Assembly (NCBI GenBank): GCA_003290165.1 | Contig: QNQO01000223.1 | Coordinates: 868,001-932,000 of the forward strand | DNA from: Berberis thunbergii | Lineage: Eukaryota; Streptophyta; Magnoliopsida; Ranunculales; Berberidaceae | Length of the DNA: 64,000 bases | Reading direction: 5' to 3' | Part shown: positions 10,317 to 20,300 of the stretch, in pieces | How the letters are laid out: the number at the start of each line of letters is the position of its first letter | How positions within the stretch are numbered: the first letter of the stretch is position 1 | Position numbers and translations under genes: made by a program | Notes under the pieces: model-generated | The model's input: only the letters and a program-made list of their open reading frames with translations | What the model was told of the DNA's origin: nothing | Database searches by the model: none

Positions 10317-12238
10317 GTGTGGGTGGCTATTCGCCCCAACTAAAATTCTGAGAACACCCGCCCTTTAACTCACCAAATAAACCCTAAATTTTCGAAATTC
10401 ACATCAATTGAATGTAACCCTATTTTATTTAATTAAAAATAAAATAAATTATCTTTATGAAATTTAGGGGTGTTGCATTATACACACGTTAAATGGAATC
10501 TCGTCCCGAGATTCGGAAAGTAAGAAAGTTGACTGAATTTCGAAAAATACGAGTTGTCAAACAAAAGAAGATTTTAAAACACAAATTTCAATTGAATTTT
10601 AGAAACATAAATTATTTATTGTTATTGAAAAGTAGGGGTGTTACAGATCATTTTCATAAAAGCTTGCTTATTAATTCAACTATGTATACACTAATTTCCA
10701 GTTACTACATAAAAGTTCAGTGATCACAGCATGATCAGATTAGCAACCATCTGCAAAGTGTCTTGGATGTGATCAGGTAGGTAGAAATTTGGATCGCAGG
10801 AAGCAAATTATCAGGATGATTTCTTTTTGTCATGGATGTGGTTTTTTTTTTCATATACCACTTAGCAATTATGATCAAAATCCGTCTACAGCCATAAAAC
10901 TTTCAAGCTTTATTAAGTTTATAAAAGGATCTATTAGCAAATAAATATATAAGGAATAAATAAAAGGATCAAAATGGATCACTGAAAGGGAACAAAAATA
11001 TTTTGCATTATACCTAAATTATTGCAGACACTAACAAAGTAGATAACATAGGCTGGATGGCACTTATAATACTATTTCAATCAGAATCGTGTTGCAAAAG
11101 GCAATGGCTGGAAGAATTGAGGAGAATTGGAAAATAAATGATATTGGTAAACCTTGATTTTCTGAAAAATATAAACCACTTGGACTTGTATCACTTAGAA
11201 CTACCACATGTCTTTTGTTTATTATTTCCCCTCTCTTATTAGAGAAACTAAATGACCAGTGGGTCGTCTTGCGGAGTTGGGGCACCCATTTCTTACTAGA
11301 GAAACTAAAATAATCTTCGGGTTAGTCTTGCGAAAATGTGGTGGATTGTATGCCTAAAATAGGCTTTGATATTTATCCGTAAAAAATGTGACGTGAGTTT
11401 ATGCGCATTGATAGCCCAAGGGTAGCTTTTGGTACTCATATAGTTAGGAGTATCCGCGATGCATGCCTGTATGTGATGTCCCCACTTAGGCATGGATGAC
11501 GGAGTAGTCCTCCTTTATATGAGAGATGCATACGGGCATGTATGTTCGGCACGGAGGTGGTGCGAATGTGGTATCGTCTAAGTGATCAATCCGTTAAAAA
11601 GACAAACCTAATTCAAATAAAAAGAATAAATGACGTTGCATTGTTTCTAATCCTTTTTATGCAGGATGGCAAGTCCACTAATATTTCTGCAGGTTAGACT
11701 TCCCATAGTCGACTCCTATAGGGTAAGTAATGCATTTTTACTTAATTGAGATGATGATATGATGGCCTCGATGAGGAACTAAATTCTTGGAACTGTGTTT
11801 TCTTGCATCACACTTTTGCCTCGTTGAGGAACTACCTATTGGTGTGATGGTTTGTTGTTTGTATTTAGCTTGATGTTTACCACGTGCGATTTTATTGATT
11901 TTTGGGATGAAGATTTCTCACACCAGCTTTATTGCTGACCCAAGTGAGCTTTTGCTTCTTGGGTACATTCCTTTGGGAATGTAGCCGATTAGCTTTTCAG
12001 GTTCAGAGACTTTTGAGCAGCGATACGGGAGTTTCGCTAGTGGGGCTAGCAACATCAGTATTTTTTGGTTAGAGTTTTATTAAAAATTTTAGTTTGTTCC
12101 TATTTTTCTAAAATATACTTTTGCCACTGCTGCTAAATGTTTCTGTCGTTATTGAATTTCACGTCTCGAGTTTTGGGGAAACGGATAATCCTACGTGGAT
12201 TTTAGGATTTCGTTTTCTTCGAAAATCGGGGCGTGACA

Positions 12239-12829
12239 GGTTCCGTCGTAGGAGTTGAGCTTCGGGAGAGTGAACTTCCTCGGAAAGGCCTCATTCATGA
12301 TCCGATCTACAAATGGCGGGACGGAGAAGCGATACAGTACGTTCGGATCATGTGCCCCTCTATGGAGGGGGTTCCCAGGGCCGAACCTCTCTGTCCTGGC
12401 AGCGAGCTCAGCGTTAGCTGCTTAGCCTCCCTTAGTCCAATGAGAACTAATGGGGGTTTAGTTTATCTGCGCTTGCTCCCTATCATCTCCTGGAGGCGGA
12501 GGTCCGTGTTGTTCCTGGTTTCCATTGGCAGATGGTGGATTTGGTCGCGTGAGAGCCTCCACCGCTTTGACTATCTGATGTATTTGAGATATTAGCCTAT
12601 CGATTCGGGGGTCCGCTATTGTTGTCGTCAGCGCAGAGGCTTGAGTTTGTAGCCCGTGTATGATAGGAGCCGCTGAAAGCGTCGCTACTGCGCCAACCAT
12701 AGCGTTTGATGTGTCTTCCTGTTCTCCGTTGTTGCGTGACCTAGTAGTCACCATCTCTCTAGGTTTTTGAAAGGAAATGATGCTAATGAAAAGTTAATAA
12801 CTCTATCATCCCCACGGATGGCATCAAAC
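12239..12829 (-). pseudogene. Tat-lineage gag, N-terminal part, with primer-binding region
   Basis: On the minus strand an open frame from 12754 to 12458 begins MVTTRSRNNG and matches the gag start at 41469 in the plus-strand copy. A second homologous stretch (12244-12400) matches 41910-41985. Between the LTR (ends 12830) and the ATG lies the primer-binding region, containing 'ccatccgtggggatg' on the minus strand. It corresponds to 'gtcgtccgtggggacg' after the LTR of the other copy, a form typical of Tat elements. Frameshifts separate the pieces. Confidence 0.8.
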
Positions 12830-14181
12830 TGATGCAGTCATTTTTCGCTCTCTACTTTGACCCAGTTCCTGCTCACTTGCACAAGTAACGCACATGAGCC
12901 ACGGACCACCATTGTGGTGCCCGATAACACTCCGATGCTAAAGTCAGACAAGGATCTGAATGTGTAATGTTGTAACAGAGAGTTTCTAGCATACCTGTGA
13001 GACCCTTGTGTGGGCGGACCTGAGGGGGAGGGTGAGGGTGAGGGTGAGGGTTGGAGCCCAATAGGCCCAACAGGCCCGTGGATCCCAAGAGGGGTTGGGC
13101 TAGCTACCAAGGGGGATCATAGTCCCACATCGCCTGGGTGCGGGATGGTTATGTGCTTTAAGTGTGCGAGGTCGCTCTACATGATAACACGCGTTTTAAA
13201 GCCGTGCGGGCCGGTTGGTAGCCCAAAGCGGACAATATGGTGTCATGTGGACCGGGTCGTTACAGTTGGTATCAGAGCCTGACCCAGCCGGAAGTGTGCC
13301 ACGTGGAGGTGGGCCCTCGGGCAACGTGGACGTTGTGCCTGTGTGGCCAACGAGGACGTTGGGCCTTAAGGGGGGTGGATTGTGAGACCCTTGTGTGGGC
13401 GGACCTGAGGGGGAGGGTGAGGGTGAGGGTTGGAGCCCAATAGGCCCAACAGGCCCGTGGATCCCAAGAGGGGTTGGGCTAGCTACCAAGGGGGATCATA
13501 GTCCCACATCGCCTGGGTGCGGGATGGTTATGTGCTTTAAGTGTGCGAGGTCGCTCTACATGATAACACGCGTTTTAAAGCCGTGCGGGCCGGTTGGTAG
13601 CCCAAAGCGGACAATATGGTGTCATGTGGACCGGGTCGTTACAATACCTTAGCTTACCAACCTCATGTCTTATTTATAGTGCAATGAGTCCTTATTCTAC
13701 CATGCCATCGTAGACGTAGTTTAGAAATGAGATATTTGAGGAGATCCTTCTATAATTAGGAGTCGTGTTGTAGGATAAAAGTTCCCTGTTAGCTCTGTGT
13801 TCCTAGATACGTGAGAATAATTCCCAATGCCCGTGAGAAGTAATTCCCAATGCTAGAGCAATCCATCAAAGAGAATTTTCTTGTGTGGAATGTACTCTGG
13901 TATTTGCTACCTAGTTGGAAGCAGAGACCAGTTTTAGTTGCCCGTTCAAAGCTGATCCTTGAGATACTTGCCTTAGTAGGACTTATGAGTATTGAGGATA
14001 ATTGTGAGACGTGTGGGCCTAACATACTATGAGAGTTCGGATCCGTCTGGCAGATTGAATTAAGCGGGCTTATAACTGCTTGGGCCGGATCAGTGTTGGG
14101 CTGACACTGGGGCCTGTAATTCCTCGAGATCATCATGGCACGTGTATGGTTTTGGGATGTGACCGTTTTTATGTATCATCA
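12830..14181 (-). repeat. 5' LTR of minus-strand Tat element, split by a TRIM
   Basis: Read on the minus strand it starts TGATGATACATAAAAACGG at 14181 and ends ..GACTGCATCA at 12830. It matches both LTRs of the plus-strand element (40730-41399 and 49495-50180). Without the TRIM (12996-13643) and its duplicated 5 bp it is about 699 bp. A TATA-like tataaata lies on the minus strand near 13675. The flank past 14181 is unrelated to the element. Confidence 0.9.
12996..13643 (+). mobile_element. Complete TRIM element (short variant)
   Basis: A 648 bp element is flanked by a perfect target duplication ATACC (12991-12995 and 13644-13648). The LTRs are 12996-13264 (269 bp) and 13381-13643 (263 bp); they differ by one copy of a 6 bp 'gagggt' repeat. 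Each starts TGTGAGACCC and ends TTACA. The 116 bp internal region has the Met-tRNA primer-binding site TGGTATCAGAGC (13267-13278) and a polypurine tract (about 13364-13379). There is no ORF of its own, so it depended on enzymes from another element. Confidence 0.95.
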
Positions 14182-15108
14182 ATACCATATAAAGAACTGA
14201 GTTTTGTAAGCTTGAGAAGATTAATTTCATTGATTACGACTCTTATCTCCAATATTTTCGTTATATTCGGAAGCTTCTTCGATTTTCAACGTTAAGAGGC
14301 ATTGACACCTTATTTCACTATTTAGCTATCTTCAATAATAATTGTAGAGCCGGTTGAACAACATTGTGTATAATTGGAGTGGGTGTTATTTGATCCTTTT
14401 AGCTTCGCATGTTCACCTTCGAATGAGGGGTTCTCACAAGTGACGTCTAGTCTTGGAGGTTAATCAAAATTGTGTTGATAGAAGAAAGGAATTGAAGATG
14501 GTGAATCTTTTTATCCAAACAGAGTGAGAAACCACAATTATAATTGTAGCATAATTAGTTTATCGTAACCTACCTTTGGTGAGGCTTAGGGTGAAAACAT
14601 GTTGTTGTTGCAACGATCTGACCCAGTCTGAATCGAACAAGAGGATAAAGGAATAATCACATAGATGTGGAAAGAGGACGGTGCTTAATCATCTTCTTAG
14701 TACCATTATTGTATTTTTCACAAGGTTTTAAAAATCGCTAGTTGGTAGGCGGGCTGCAGGAAGGGTCACGCCTAAAGGCCTAGTCGGGGGTTTAGGGCCC
14801 AGTTCGTTTATTTATATTATAATTTATAAAAGTTAAGTATAATAATATATAGATTACTTCCAAGACAAATATATAAAATGTATAAAATGAAAAAATAAGC
14901 ATGATAGCATTTGACACCCTTCAAGAGTGGTCTGAAGCAAGATGAACGAAATTGTAAATAGGGAAGGGTCGTTCTTTCACCATTTTAGTCGTGCATGTTT
15001 GCTTTTGATTCCCCTTCATACCCACGTGTGACTTATTAGTATCTTGCAGAAGGAATTGAAGATGACGCTTAGGTTGAACAATTCGTCCCAATTGTTTCAT
15101 GATGCTTA
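14182..15108. other. Intergenic, no gene seen
   Basis: AT-rich sequence without a coding signal I could support. Around 14730-14830 there is a GC-richer patch ('taggcgggctgcagg..') of the kind seen in degraded plant MITEs, but I could not define ends. Confidence 0.5.
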
Positions 15109-15417
15109 AGGGAGTCTTTGGTTGTATAGAATCCTATGCCATGGTGAAAAAAAAAAATCAGCTAAATTTAAAGCTAATATGAGGTTTATTCACCAATCTA
15201 CTATTTGATTTTGTGATCAATGGTGAAAATGAAAGTCCCATGAACATGAAAATTCCATACTTTTGGAGACCAATGAGTATAATTCTAATGTTAATGAGAC
15301 TTTCATTCTCATCATTTGATCATAAAATCAAATTGTGCATTGGTGAGTGAACCTTAAATTTAAATGATTCTCTCATGAATTTTCATGACATATGATTCTA
15401 TACAACCAAAGACACTC
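15109..15417. mobile_element. Tourist-like MITE
   Basis: About 309 bp, largely self-complementary, with terminal inverted repeats (left gggagtctttggttg, right caaccaaagacactc) and TTA at each edge (15106-15108 and 15418-15420). This is the target duplication typical of PIF/Harbinger-type MITEs. Its interior ('agtcccatgaacatg') is shared with the better preserved copy at 42469-45228. It lies about 275 bp upstream of the ARM-repeat start codon, so it may form part of that promoter region. Confidence 0.85.
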
Positions 15418-15506
15418 TTAAGATAACAATTGCAATCGTTGCAGCACAATGGGTCCTTTAACCTAACCCGACCCGAATAAGAGCAGAGACCTGGTCTATG
15501 AGTGTG

Positions 15507-15514
15507 CCACGTGG
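15507..15514. promoter_or_regulatory. Palindromic G-box CCACGTGG
   Basis: This core, bound by bZIP and bHLH factors, lies 179 bp upstream of the chosen ATG of the ARM-repeat gene. Position and sequence fit a regulatory site; function is inferred only. Confidence 0.4.
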
Positions 15515-15692
15515 ACCTCTGGTTGTAATATCCTCTGCATTCATGTCCGGCCGTTATTCAACACCTCTCCATTTCTTATTCCTCCACACGCTTTTACTCT
15601 CAGATTCTCTCTCACCCTTCTTCTCCTGTCTACAAAAGCAAGTCTCTCTCCAAAAGCAAAAGCTGCACTGTAAACATTTCAAATCCCCCGCC

Positions 15693-17363
15693 ATGAAAGT
15701 CCTATCACCACCACACGAAGACCACCTCTACCTCTCCACCCAACTTATCACCACACTAATCTCCGAAACCCCAAACATCCAAACCTTCAAAGGAAAATTT
15801 TCAGTAATCACAACCAAACTCACCTCTCTTACTACCCATCTTAAAGACCTTTCAGACTTGCCAAACTTCTCCTCCAACCCCCTCTCCTCCGACCTCCTCT
15901 TCTCCATCCACCAAACCCTCACCCACACCCTCTCCGTTACCCATCGCTGCAAGTCCCTCACTCTCTCATCCGGCAAGCTCCGAACCCAAAGCGACATCGA
16001 TTCCATCTCCGCAAACTTAGACCAGCACATCAAAGACCTAGACCTATTGATAAGAAGTGGGCTTCTTCAAGAAAAAAATGGGGTTGTTGGTTGTTCAACG
16101 AGGGAAGCAGTTAGGGTGGAGGCTCGGAACCTCATGACTCGGCTGCAGATCGGGAATCGCGATTCGAAGAACTCGGCGATAGATGCTTTGCTAGGATTGC
16201 TTCAAGAAGATGATAAAAATGTGCTGATTGCAGTGGCGCAGGGGGCGGTGCCCTTGTTAGTCAGATTGCTGGATTCCAGCAGCTCTGTGGAGGTTAAAGA
16301 GAAGGCGGTTTCGGCGATTTCTAGGGTTTCTATGGTGGATTCTATTAAGCATGTATTGGTGGCGGAGGGGATTTTGTTATTGAATCATTTGCTTAGAGTG
16401 ATTGAATCTGGAAGTGGGTTTGCCAAGGAAAGGGCCTGTGTTGCTCTTCAGGCTTTGAGTTTTTCCAAGGAGAATGCGAGGGCGATTGGGTCTAGAGGTG
16501 GGATTTCGTCATTGTTGGAGATTTGTCAAAGTGGGAGTCATACTTCACAAGCTGTGGCAGCTGGGGTGTTGAGGAACCTTGCTGGGTTTCATGAGATTAA
16601 GCTTAATTTTGTTGAAGAGAATGCGGTTCCGGTTTTGATTGGGCTTGCAGCGTCAGGGACTGCTGTGGCTCAGGAGAATTCAATTGGGTGTTTGTGTAAT
16701 TTGGCATTTGAGGATGAGGATTTTAAATTATTGGTTGTGAGAGAAGGAGGGATTGAGTGTTTGAAGAATTACTGGGATGCTGCCGCTATGGTTCGGGGTC
16801 TTGAAGTAGCGGTTGGGTTGTTATGGAACTTGGCTTCTTGTAGACCAATTGGTGAAGTTCTTTTTTCGAAAGGGTTTATTTGTAGGCTTGCGGGGGTGTT
16901 GAGTTGTGGGGTTTTGGGGGTGAGGATTGCTGCAGCTAAAGCAGTGTATGAGTTGGGGTTTTGTACAAAAGCTAGGAAAGAGATTGGAGAATCTGGGTGT
17001 GTTCCCCCTTTGGTGAGAATGTTGGATCAGGATGCAAAGGCTGTTGAAGAGAAAGATGCTGCCTCAAAAGCGTTGTCCTCTGTAATGCAATTTGTTGGGA
17101 ATAGAAGGCTCTTTCGGAAAGAAGAAAGAGCGGTTGTAGCTACGGTACAGCTACTCGATCCATCTATCCATAATTTGGAAAAGAAATACCCAATTTTGGT
17201 TTTGATTTCAATTGCACGGTCAAAAAAGTGTAGGAGACAAATGGTAGCTGCAGGGGCATGTGCCTACTTGGAAAAACTTGTTGAGACGGAGGTAGAAGGA
17301 GCTAAGAAACTTATGGAAAACCTCGGCCGGGGTAAGATGTGGGGTGTGTTCAACAGAACGTGA
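15693..17363 (+). CDS. Armadillo (ARM) repeat protein, intronless
   Basis: A single exon encodes 556 residues. The frame is open upstream to an ATG at 15498, but those 65 extra residues are low in similarity and look like translated leader, so I chose the ATG at 15693 (MKVLSPPHEDH). The first about 115 residues are helical and Ser/Thr/Leu-rich, like the N-terminal helical region of plant ARM and U-box-ARM proteins; no U-box is present. From about residue 140 to the end are ARM-type repeats, with blocks such as 'AVPLLVRLLDSSSSVEVKEKA', 'AVAAGVLRNLAG', 'AQENSIGCLCNLAFED' and 'GCVPPLVRMLDQDAKAVEEKDA'. Such repeats form a superhelix for protein binding. The partner and pathway cannot be read from sequence. 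A possible poly(A) signal AATAAA lies at 17583-17588. Confidence 0.88.
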   Translation: MKVLSPPHEDHLYLSTQLITTLISETPNIQTFKGKFSVITTKLTSLTTHLKDLSDLPNFSSNPLSSDLLFSIHQTLTHTLSVTHRCKSLTLSSGKLRTQSDIDSISANLDQHIKDLDLLIRSGLLQEKNGVVGCSTREAVRVEARNLMTRLQIGNRDSKNSAIDALLGLLQEDDKNVLIAVAQGAVPLLVRLLDSSSSVEVKEKAVSAISRVSMVDSIKHVLVAEGILLLNHLLRVIESGSGFAKERACVALQALSFSKENARAIGSRGGISSLLEICQSGSHTSQAVAAGVLRNLAGFHEIKLNFVEENAVPVLIGLAASGTAVAQENSIGCLCNLAFEDEDFKLLVVREGGIECLKNYWDAAAMVRGLEVAVGLLWNLASCRPIGEVLFSKGFICRLAGVLSCGVLGVRIAAAKAVYELGFCTKARKEIGESGCVPPLVRMLDQDAKAVEEKDAASKALSSVMQFVGNRRLFRKEERAVVATVQLLDPSIHNLEKKYPILVLISIARSKKCRRQMVAAGACAYLEKLVETEVEGAKKLMENLGRGKMWGVFNRT

Positions 17364-20300
17364 TGAAAATAATCGCCAATCTATACATGGATCATTGTCA
17401 AAGCTGCTTCATGCTTTGCCTGCTCTGTATGTACATTACATCTTGTCTTCATTACTAAGAATTTCTTTCTTCAGCATAATCATGGTTATTCATTTTAGTT
17501 GCTCTTGAAAGTAATTGATGCTACCCTAATTGCTGATGTATACAATCTGTTTAGAGAAACTGAGTTTGTTGATTTGATACTCAATAAATTAAAAATCTTG
17601 CCCATCTTTCCATACCGATTCTTTTCTTGTCTCTAATATTCGACAAACCAATTCTGTAAAGTTTAATCTCCTATCTTTTGTAGCAAAATTGTTATGCCCT
17701 TTTATTCCTTCATATCATTTCATTTTGACATAGGATTTCCGAAATAGGTTTAATAAGAAACCAATTATGTTGTAGCTGCTGATAATTATTTCCGTGGCTT
17801 TATTATGATTAATCTATGTTAGTGCTAAATTGGTTGTTAATGATTTTCATACATTTTTTGCTTTCATGAGGATGTTAAAATATGTTACCATAGTACTCCA
17901 ATTCGCATGAGTAGGGGAATCATGACATTGATTAGATAGTCTTGTTTTGTCTATTGTTTCTTGTACATGTTGGCTAGGGTTTATGCGAGGACCACAAGGT
18001 TTCCTCTTTTTCTTGCTCGGTACAGTTTTAATCATTGTTTGTTAGATTTCATCAGAAAAAGTTAGTATAACAACGACGAATAAATTTTTTTTAGTGCATA
18101 CCAAGTCACTGACTGTTTTCCTGGTTTCTTGTATAAGATACCTCCATTTAGTCGGACTTGCAATGTAATTTTGTATCCTTTACAGATAGACCCCTGCCTC
18201 ACACAAATGAAATATGACTAATCCCTTTCAATGCAAGGTAATGCAATATATTACTTGCTGTGTCTTGCATTCTGTCATTGTTCTTGGGCTGCATTTCTAT
18301 CTGGATTGCTTGGCGTAAATTGTGAGTTTCGACTGTGAGTTTATTATACCTAGTGGTAGTGGTTGCATGATGATAATGCTTTACCTCAAATGTATAATGT
18401 TATGCACCGCTTCTCTTCTTTTCGTTTATTTTATTTTTATATCTGCATTTCATTTACTTTCTATAATTCTTTTTAGTATGCTTCTTTCATATTTCTGAGC
18501 TTTAGAATGGAAATTATGTGATATATACTTGGTGAGAAAGCTAAACGCTCCCAAATAAGTTGAAGAAAAGTAGAGTTGAGGGCATGAACAAATAGATTCC
18601 ATATCTTAAAAGCTCAGGGACCAGGTGTTTGCTGTAGATAGCTCATTTCCCTGTCTTTGGTACATCTGTCATAAGACTTGAATGAATCAAGAAAATATTC
18701 CGTTTTGTTTACAATGGTGGAAACTTTTTTATAATTGGGCCCCGAATTCTTCTCTGTCTAGTTGTTCAATGGAGCCATGGATGCTACCTAATCACAAATC
18801 TGAAACATGGAGATGCTTTTTTCTGATCCTGAAATAATCCACTACAAATGGGTCAATGGGCATTTCCTGGACCCCAAAACAATACCTTTATACCATTCGT
18901 CAGCTCCTCTGTAAAAAAAAAAAAGGCTCCTCTGTTACTGAAAGAAGAAATCTGAAAAATTGCCAGTGTTTCATCTTTCTTAACTAGCCATCAATAATTC
19001 TGAGACTTTCGCACTAAATTGTCCCTAAAAGAATATATTTACAATTCATTTATTCTCATCTCTCCAATGTGAGTATACCACTACTTTCCTTATATCCTTT
19101 TCCTTGCTCCTATCCCCCATCAACATTTCCTTCATCACCTCTACCTCCATTACCACTGCGTCTTGTGTAACCTGTCTCCTCCATGAGCTGACGTCACCCA
19201 GTATCAGCTGCAATCATGATTATAGTTGGCGTTAAGTAAGCTGTGTTAGTTGACCAAAGTTCACATCACTTATATGGCCACCTCTTTTCTTCATTAAAAG
19301 CAAGGTGACGTGTGAAATGAAAATGAAGTGTTGTTCAATTTTCGTTTCGTAGAGTTTATTGGTGCATATTTGATTCCTTTCCTCTTTCCCCTTTATACAT
19401 TTTTCACATATTTTAATCCCATATTTGTCCAACTCCAACCTGTTTATGTTATTAACAAATCTTTGCCAAGTTTGCCCCATACCTAAATCCAAACTGGTTC
19501 TTTGAACCAAAAGGATGCCATGTGACGGGGATTGATAAGCTGGTTAGTCCAAAGGAAACTTTCGAGTTAGCTTATAAAGGATAAACAAATGGGTGCCAAA
19601 AGCAGAGAAACCATTAAGTTATGGAGGCATACTGTCACAGATGCGATTCTGTATGATTTATATTCTTCTTCATCTTGCACCCATTATGGATACTTGATCA
19701 TGAACTGATCAGAAACATTGGGACTTATCAAATCTCTATCTACAGTTGGCCTTTTGTGATTCTTATCGAACTCAGACTGAGATAACGAGTGAGGTCCCAA
19801 TGTCAGTAAAACCATATGGTTGGAACTTTTATCTACTACCTCAATGGTGTCCAGAGTTTCCAGTTATTTAAATGAAGTAGGCCCATATTAGTTAAGCCTT
19901 GTACTATACTAATGTTTATTTCATCAGTTCTTCCCAGTGCACAGGCTGGCCTGGATGCTTTAGTTTAGAGCTTTTCAGAGGTGCCAATCATAAACCAACA
20001 GTGTACTCTTATCACCAGTTCACTTGTTATATTTAAGAAGTGGACATAAATAATTTCTTTATTTGATTCTTTTAAGCTCGAACCATTCAATGAAGCACAT
20101 GATACACGTACATATAACAATACAATACATGAATACATACCCTCTTTGCCAAGGAAAATCTTGTGTGAATGTTAAAATCTTTTGTTGACATTTTGTGTTA
20201 AACATCAGCCTGATGGGTGAATAACACCGTATCGTTAACTTGCGAGCCAGCAATGTTTTTGGTCCATGTGAGCCGATTGCTAATGTTTTTTTTTTTTTTT

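Larger units (their letters stand above)
8276..12238. mobile_element. Inverted-LTR insertion with 5 bp target duplication
   Basis: A single 3963 bp insertion sits in the minus-strand Tat gag. It is flanked by a perfect duplication GGTTC (8271-8275 and 12239-12243). Its ends are TGTTACGCCCCG and CGGGGCGTGACA, and the terminal 658 bp (8276-8933) and 656 bp (11583-12238) are inverted copies of each other. The left part, 8276-10645, looks like one complete minus-strand LTR of 2370 bp: it starts TGTAACACCCC at 10645 and ends in GGCGTAACA. The right part, 10646-12238, reads as the 3' portion of the same LTR type on the plus strand. No gag, pol or primer-binding site was seen. A minor tandem repeat (15 bp core, period 57) lies at 11238-11309. 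Confidence 0.85.

Noticed and set aside
8276..12238. Mutator-like DNA transposon with long terminal inverted repeats
   Set aside because: The duplication is 5 bp rather than about 9 bp, the ends are TG..CA, and the arms match LTR 3' ends, so an LTR origin fits better.
12996..13643. Cassandra-type TRIM carrying a 5S rRNA-like promoter
   Set aside because: I looked for the conserved 5S A and C boxes in the LTR and did not find them.
13010..13652. Open frames over the second TRIM
   Set aside because: Same reason: generated by GC-rich LTR repeats, duplicated exactly with the LTRs.
15498..15692. N-terminal extension of the ARM-repeat protein from an upstream ATG
   Set aside because: The 65 residues lack similarity to the family and look like translated 5' leader; the family-like sequence starts at 15693.
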